DNA of 41,289 bases, taken from positions 1 through 41,289 of IMG/VR virus record IMGVR_UViG_3300012929_000015; one strand, written 5' to 3'. Below, piece by piece: positions 38,892 to 41,289 of this stretch. Positions within the stretch are counted from its first letter, which is position 1; each line of letters begins with the position of its first letter. A program made the position numbers and the translations under genes. The notes under the pieces were generated by a model. The model was not told where the DNA came from. It saw only the letters and a program-made list of their open reading frames with translations, and did no database searches. The DNA comes from a virus.

Positions 38892-39060
38892 GCAGATGCG
38901 TCCTATGCCCCAGCAGCTTTTCTGTAGCCACCACTGGAGCACTTTCTTTGAAGTTTTTAATGAGCATGAGCGCCGGTTTAAGACTTGCCGTAGTTTATGT
39001 CAGCATACCTGGTATGAAGATGACCCCGAACCGCGTGTTGTGCTGGCGACTTTAGAATGA
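38878..39060 (+). CDS. small Cys/His-rich protein
   Basis: 60 aa from METAKQMRPMPQQLFCSHHW, TAAGGG upstream. C-x-H-H near residue 16 and CRSLCQHTW form a likely C2H2-like zinc site. ATGA overlap with the lipoprotein gene. Function unknown. Confidence 0.65.
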   Translation: METAKQMRPMPQQLFCSHHWSTFFEVFNEHERRFKTCRSLCQHTWYEDDPEPRVVLATLE

Positions 39061-39215
39061 AAGTCAATTGGGCCGGCGTCTTTTGGACCATGCTTTTTGT
39101 AGTGATGCTGATGGTCAGCGTTCTTTATTTAACCGGATGCGCGCACCAGGAGCGCACTGTTTTTGACAATGGCGATATCTTGGTGCCGGCCAAGGGTTGG
39201 TGGGAAAACCAATGA
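39057..39215 (+). CDS. small lipoprotein
   Basis: 52 aa. Signal MKVNWAGVFWTMLFVVMLMV then SVLYLTGCAHQ: canonical lipobox LTGC with Cys 28. The mature part is 25 aa. Early-operon position argues against a lysis spanin; it may alter the envelope or exclude other phages. Confidence 0.7.
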   Translation: MKVNWAGVFWTMLFVVMLMVSVLYLTGCAHQERTVFDNGDILVPAKGWWENQ

Positions 39216-39412
39216 TTGATGAGGGTTTATATTGGCGGATTCATAATTTGAAGATGAAGATCAAGCGCTTGCAGATGGTTTATGACGAAGAAATGAAGAA
39301 ATACGATGAACGTATTGCATCGGGGGAAAAAGTGCAGAGGGGATGGCCGGAACATCCGGGCGCTGAAGCGGTGCCGTGGGAAGGCCAAGCAGAAGCTCAG
39401 AATGCGGAATAA
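39212..39412 (+). CDS. small helical protein
   Basis: 66 aa from MIDEGLYWRIHNLKMKIKRL by ATGA overlap. N-terminal coiled coil, C-terminal Pro/Gly/Ala-rich tail (WPEHPGAEAVPWEGQAEAQN). Not recognised. Confidence 0.6.
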   Translation: MIDEGLYWRIHNLKMKIKRLQMVYDEEMKKYDERIASGEKVQRGWPEHPGAEAVPWEGQAEAQNAE

Positions 39413-39461
39413 ATCCAAATGCTAAAAATAAAATGGCAATGGCCGGAGTTTTGGTGGGTGG

Positions 39462-39668
39462 ATGGAAATGAAAGATAGTCTCGGGATTGAGATGGATACG
39501 CTTTGGCATTTAGAAGCGGCTCATGATGCGATGTTGAACTACCAGGAAAAGCATCACATTGAAATCAATAATGAAAATTTGGACTGGTTTGATATTATGG
39601 CGTTTTTGGCGGCGGCTAGAAGACTATTGAAAGAGGATGAGGATTCTATGTCCCGCTCCCATGACTGA
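39462..39668 (+). CDS. small helical protein
   Basis: 68 aa (start at 39462 or 39468). The segment DTLWHLEAAHDAMLNYQEKH and the acidic centre suggest an all-helical fold. A 19-codon frame at 39419-39478 precedes it. Overlaps the next gene by 8 bp. Unknown. Confidence 0.55.
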   Translation: MEMKDSLGIEMDTLWHLEAAHDAMLNYQEKHHIEINNENLDWFDIMAFLAAARRLLKEDEDSMSRSHD

Positions 39669-39774
39669 GCTTGTTTGCCTTGACTGTGGCCGTGTCTTAA
39701 CAATTAACTATGGCCTTCCCAACTGGCCGATGTGCACAAAATGCGCACTGGCCGACCGGTTTGCGGAGGATTGA
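39661..39774 (+). CDS. zinc-ribbon microprotein
   Basis: 37 aa from MTELVCLDCGRVLTINYGLP, with CLDC and CTKC pairs (residues 6, 9 and 25, 28), a complete treble-clef-like ribbon. TGATG overlap with the regulator gene. Role unknown; co-translation suggests a function linked to the regulator. Confidence 0.65.
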   Translation: MTELVCLDCGRVLTINYGLPNWPMCTKCALADRFAED

Positions 39775-40187
39775 TGCCAAAGGGACTGCTTAGCCGCGAA
39801 CTTAAATCCCGCTCCTTCCGGAAGAAGTTTGAATTAAGCCAAGTGACCCTCCAGCTTGAATTCGATATTCTTTCAGAGCTGGAGCGCAGGAAATGGTCTT
39901 ATGCGCATCTGGCAAAATTGCTGGGAACATCAAAAGGCAACATCAGCCGGGATTTTCATGGCGGCCTTATTCATTGCACACTCTCACGCTTAAAACGTTA
40001 TGCGGATGCTTTAGACCTGATCTGTGATTTTAGTTTGAGGAAAGGTTTTTTGTCCGAAAACCGGAGACTAAAAGAGGCATTAGAATTTTATTATCAAGAT
40101 GATCTTCGTTCTGTTGAACAGGGAATTCTGGAGTCAGCCGATTTGCGCCCGGCTAAAAAAGCTCTTTCTGAGGTATTCGATGTCTAG
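39774..40187 (+). CDS. HTH (XRE-type) transcriptional regulator
   Basis: 137 aa from MPKGLLSRELKSRSFRKKFE; the frame begins at 39732 but the ATG after GGAGG is preferred. The helix-turn-helix is clear: SYAHLAKLLGTSKGNISRDF then RLKRYADALDLICDFSL. Such proteins serve as repressors or antitoxins in phages. With no LexA-like repressor in the window, it is a second candidate for the operator-binding protein. Confidence 0.75.
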   Translation: MPKGLLSRELKSRSFRKKFELSQVTLQLEFDILSELERRKWSYAHLAKLLGTSKGNISRDFHGGLIHCTLSRLKRYADALDLICDFSLRKGFLSENRRLKEALEFYYQDDLRSVEQGILESADLRPAKKALSEVFDV

Positions 40188-40284
40188 TGAATGCGGACAT
40201 GGACAACTAAAACGATCCTGTACTAGAGGAATGCTTATCTGCGAAGAAGGAGGACTAGTATGGTTTTCACCAATAAAGATTTGA
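40180..40284 (+). CDS. small CGHGQLKRSC-type protein
   Basis: 34 aa starting MSSECGHGQLKRSCTRGMLI. The ECGHGQLKRSC segment is one I recall from short phage proteins, usually followed by a second CxxC; here the partner is one Cys (LICEE), so the copy looks truncated. Overlaps both neighbours. Confidence 0.5.
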   Translation: MSSECGHGQLKRSCTRGMLICEEGGLVWFSPIKI

Positions 40285-40469
40285 AACGATTGAAGAAATG
40301 TCTGGAGGAAGGTCCTGCGCCAACATATTGGTCTCAAAATGATTCGCAAAAGATTTTGGCCCTTCTTTACAGGCTTGAGGTGGCTGAACATATTATCGCG
40401 AATGAGCAAAGAGGCGAACCATATGCTCCGGGGTTACATGAAGCATGGTTCAAGGCCTGTGGATTATGA
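40260..40469 (+). CDS. small hypothetical protein
   Basis: 69 aa, AAGGAGG ribosome site. MVFTNKDLKRLKKCLEEGPA and an amphipathic helix around ILALLYRLEVAEHIIA. Not recognised; ATGA overlap downstream. Confidence 0.65.
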   Translation: MVFTNKDLKRLKKCLEEGPAPTYWSQNDSQKILALLYRLEVAEHIIANEQRGEPYAPGLHEAWFKACGL

Positions 40470-40702
40470 CCAATCCCAATGATCCGGCGTTTAGCGATGA
40501 AATTATTCCTATTGCAATTCCAGGACCAAACCCCTATGTGACTACGTATAAAGAAAAAAGATGCTTAGGTCTTTCTAAGCGCGAATACTTTGCGGCGATG
40601 GCGATGCAAGGAATATTAGCGAATGGGCAACTTTCTTTTAGAGATTTTGAGACGAATTGTCTTTTATATGCCGACGCCCTCATTGCGGAGCTGAATAAAT
40701 GA
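40466..40702 (+). CDS. conserved small phage protein (GLSKREYFAAMAMQ)
   Basis: 78 aa from MTNPNDPAFSDEIIP; the 40445 start is rejected in favour of the ATGA overlap. The segment GLSKREYFAAMAMQGILAN and YADALIAELNK is a widespread phage/prophage family of unknown function. Confidence 0.75.
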   Translation: MTNPNDPAFSDEIIPIAIPGPNPYVTTYKEKRCLGLSKREYFAAMAMQGILANGQLSFRDFETNCLLYADALIAELNK

Positions 40703-40893
40703 GCGATTTGCAAAATCCGCAAACTCATCCAAGGTGTGAATGTCACGATTGTGTTCAGCAAAGAGTCCGAGAGCAGAATCCATTCAGGACCTATTTTGAT
40801 CCTCATGAGAATAAGCCCTGTGGTGCTGCATGTTGCCAGCCGGGTTATGCGGGCTATTGTTTTTGTGATCATGGGAGGGTGGTGATATCATGA
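40699..40893 (+). CDS. Cys-rich small protein
   Basis: 64 aa with CECHDC, CGAACC and CFCDHG, eleven Cys/His in clusters, so likely two zinc sites. ATGA-coupled on both sides. Unknown role. Confidence 0.65.
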   Translation: MSDLQNPQTHPRCECHDCVQQRVREQNPFRTYFDPHENKPCGAACCQPGYAGYCFCDHGRVVIS

Positions 40894-41033
40894 CCCCGAC
40901 CGCCCGGCTTAAGAAATTAGTCGCTAGACAGGCGAAGGACGATGGCCTTTGGTTTGTGGCTCAGTATATTACGGAAGCCTATTTACAAAAAGCTCTTCGA
41001 CTATTGCATGAAGCGATTGAGAGGTTGCCATGA
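40890..41033 (+). CDS. conserved small phage protein
   Basis: 47 aa from MTPTARLKKLVARQAKDDGL, with GLWFVAQYITEAYLQKALRL and LLHEAIERL, a pattern I recall from many small phage proteins. ATGA overlap at both ends. Role unknown. Confidence 0.7.
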   Translation: MTPTARLKKLVARQAKDDGLWFVAQYITEAYLQKALRLLHEAIERLP

Positions 41034-41289
41034 CCCCCACTGAACGTGCTGAGAAGATTCTGAAAGTTTTGTTGGCTTTTTATATTGATCGAGAAGGAGA
41101 ACTTTTAGATGAAGAATGTGCTATAGGGCATATCACCGCCCAAATAGCAGAAGCGCAGCGGGACATAGAAAAAGAAGTAAGGCAACAGGAAATGAATCGA
41201 AAGATTCTTGTGGCTATGGAGGATCTAAATAAAGCTGAAATTAAAGGTTTCATCGTCGCCCGCGACCAAGCGGCGGGGATTGCAGATGG
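41030..41289 (+). CDS. hypothetical protein, 5' part of junction-spanning gene
   Basis: Starts MTPTERAEKILKVLLAF and runs off the window; across the circle it continues to 211 (about 115 aa). Near-identical first 28 bases to the paralogue at 208 (one base differs in the fourth codon region). See 1-211. Confidence 0.85.
   Translation, partial: MTPTERAEKILKVLLAFYIDREGELLDEECAIGHITAQIAEAQRDIEKEVRQQEMNRKILVAMEDLNKAEIKGFIVARDQAAGIAD
41167..41289. repeat. terminal direct repeat (right copy)
   Basis: Exact copy of bases 1-123; the circle overlap described at the left end. Confidence 0.95.

Noticed and set aside
1-41289. CRISPR arrays, insertion sequences, rRNA
   Set aside because: No regularly spaced repeats, transposase motifs or rRNA segments were seen.

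Overview
The window looks like one complete circular temperate phage genome that was linearised by assembly. Bases 1-123 are repeated exactly at 41167-41289, and the gene cut by the right end (from 41030) continues in frame at the left end (to 211). The unit genome is therefore about 41,166 bp. The host is probably Gram-negative: there are two lipoprotein signals, a small M15-type endolysin and many Shine-Dalgarno/ATGA-coupled genes. I cannot name a genus. All product names come from motifs, gene order and recalled families; no search was run.

Layout. (1) Rightward early genes run from about 38.0 kb through the circle junction to about 1.8 kb. They are a tightly overlapping chain of very small proteins, many Cys/His-rich, with one HTH regulator (39774-40187). 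(2) Rightward late genes run from about 1.8 to 25.9 kb in a P22-like order: small terminase, large terminase, portal, scaffold, major capsid, head proteins, head-tail adaptor, beta-propeller-like stabilisation/nozzle protein, fibre-like protein, ejection-type proteins, tip/fibre proteins, M15 endolysin and membrane lysis proteins. A five-gene sugar module (HAD protein, three glycosyltransferases, one fused to a methyltransferase, and a second methyltransferase) sits inside the head block at 10.6-14.8 kb. (3) A leftward operon, 28.8 to 26.0 kb, encodes an HTH/excisionase-like protein, a RecB/Cas4-like nuclease, an ssDNA-binding-like protein and a DUF1064-type nuclease. (4) A short rightward operon, 28.9-30.0 kb, encodes a ribbon-helix-helix protein, small proteins and a tRNA-Ser(UGA). 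(5) A long leftward operon, 37.3 to 30.1 kb, holds small proteins, a lipoprotein, a protein with a DnaA domain IV-like C-terminus, an HNH-like protein and a tyrosine integrase.

Regulation. A palindrome of the form AAGTG-N3-CACTT (with AGGTG/CACC variants) recurs at six places. Five lie on or beside sigma70-like promoters that head the leftward recombination operon, the rightward RHH operon, the long leftward operon and the late operon; the sixth lies before the leftward gene 31023-31187. This looks like one repressor regulon controlling the whole lysogeny/lysis decision. The RHH protein (29019) and the HTH protein (39774) are the candidate repressors.

The least explained DNA is the 730-bp gap 37313-38043. 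A predicted promoter there points straight into two interleaved 20-nt inverted repeats (A-B-A'-B', 37594-37685), a candidate structured or switching RNA. Other notable elements are twin GATA-loop hairpins flanked by ACGGA (38254-38337), tandem GTTGCAA-N4-GTTGCAA sites at three loci, and a Cys/His-rich open frame with no start codon (25784-25999).
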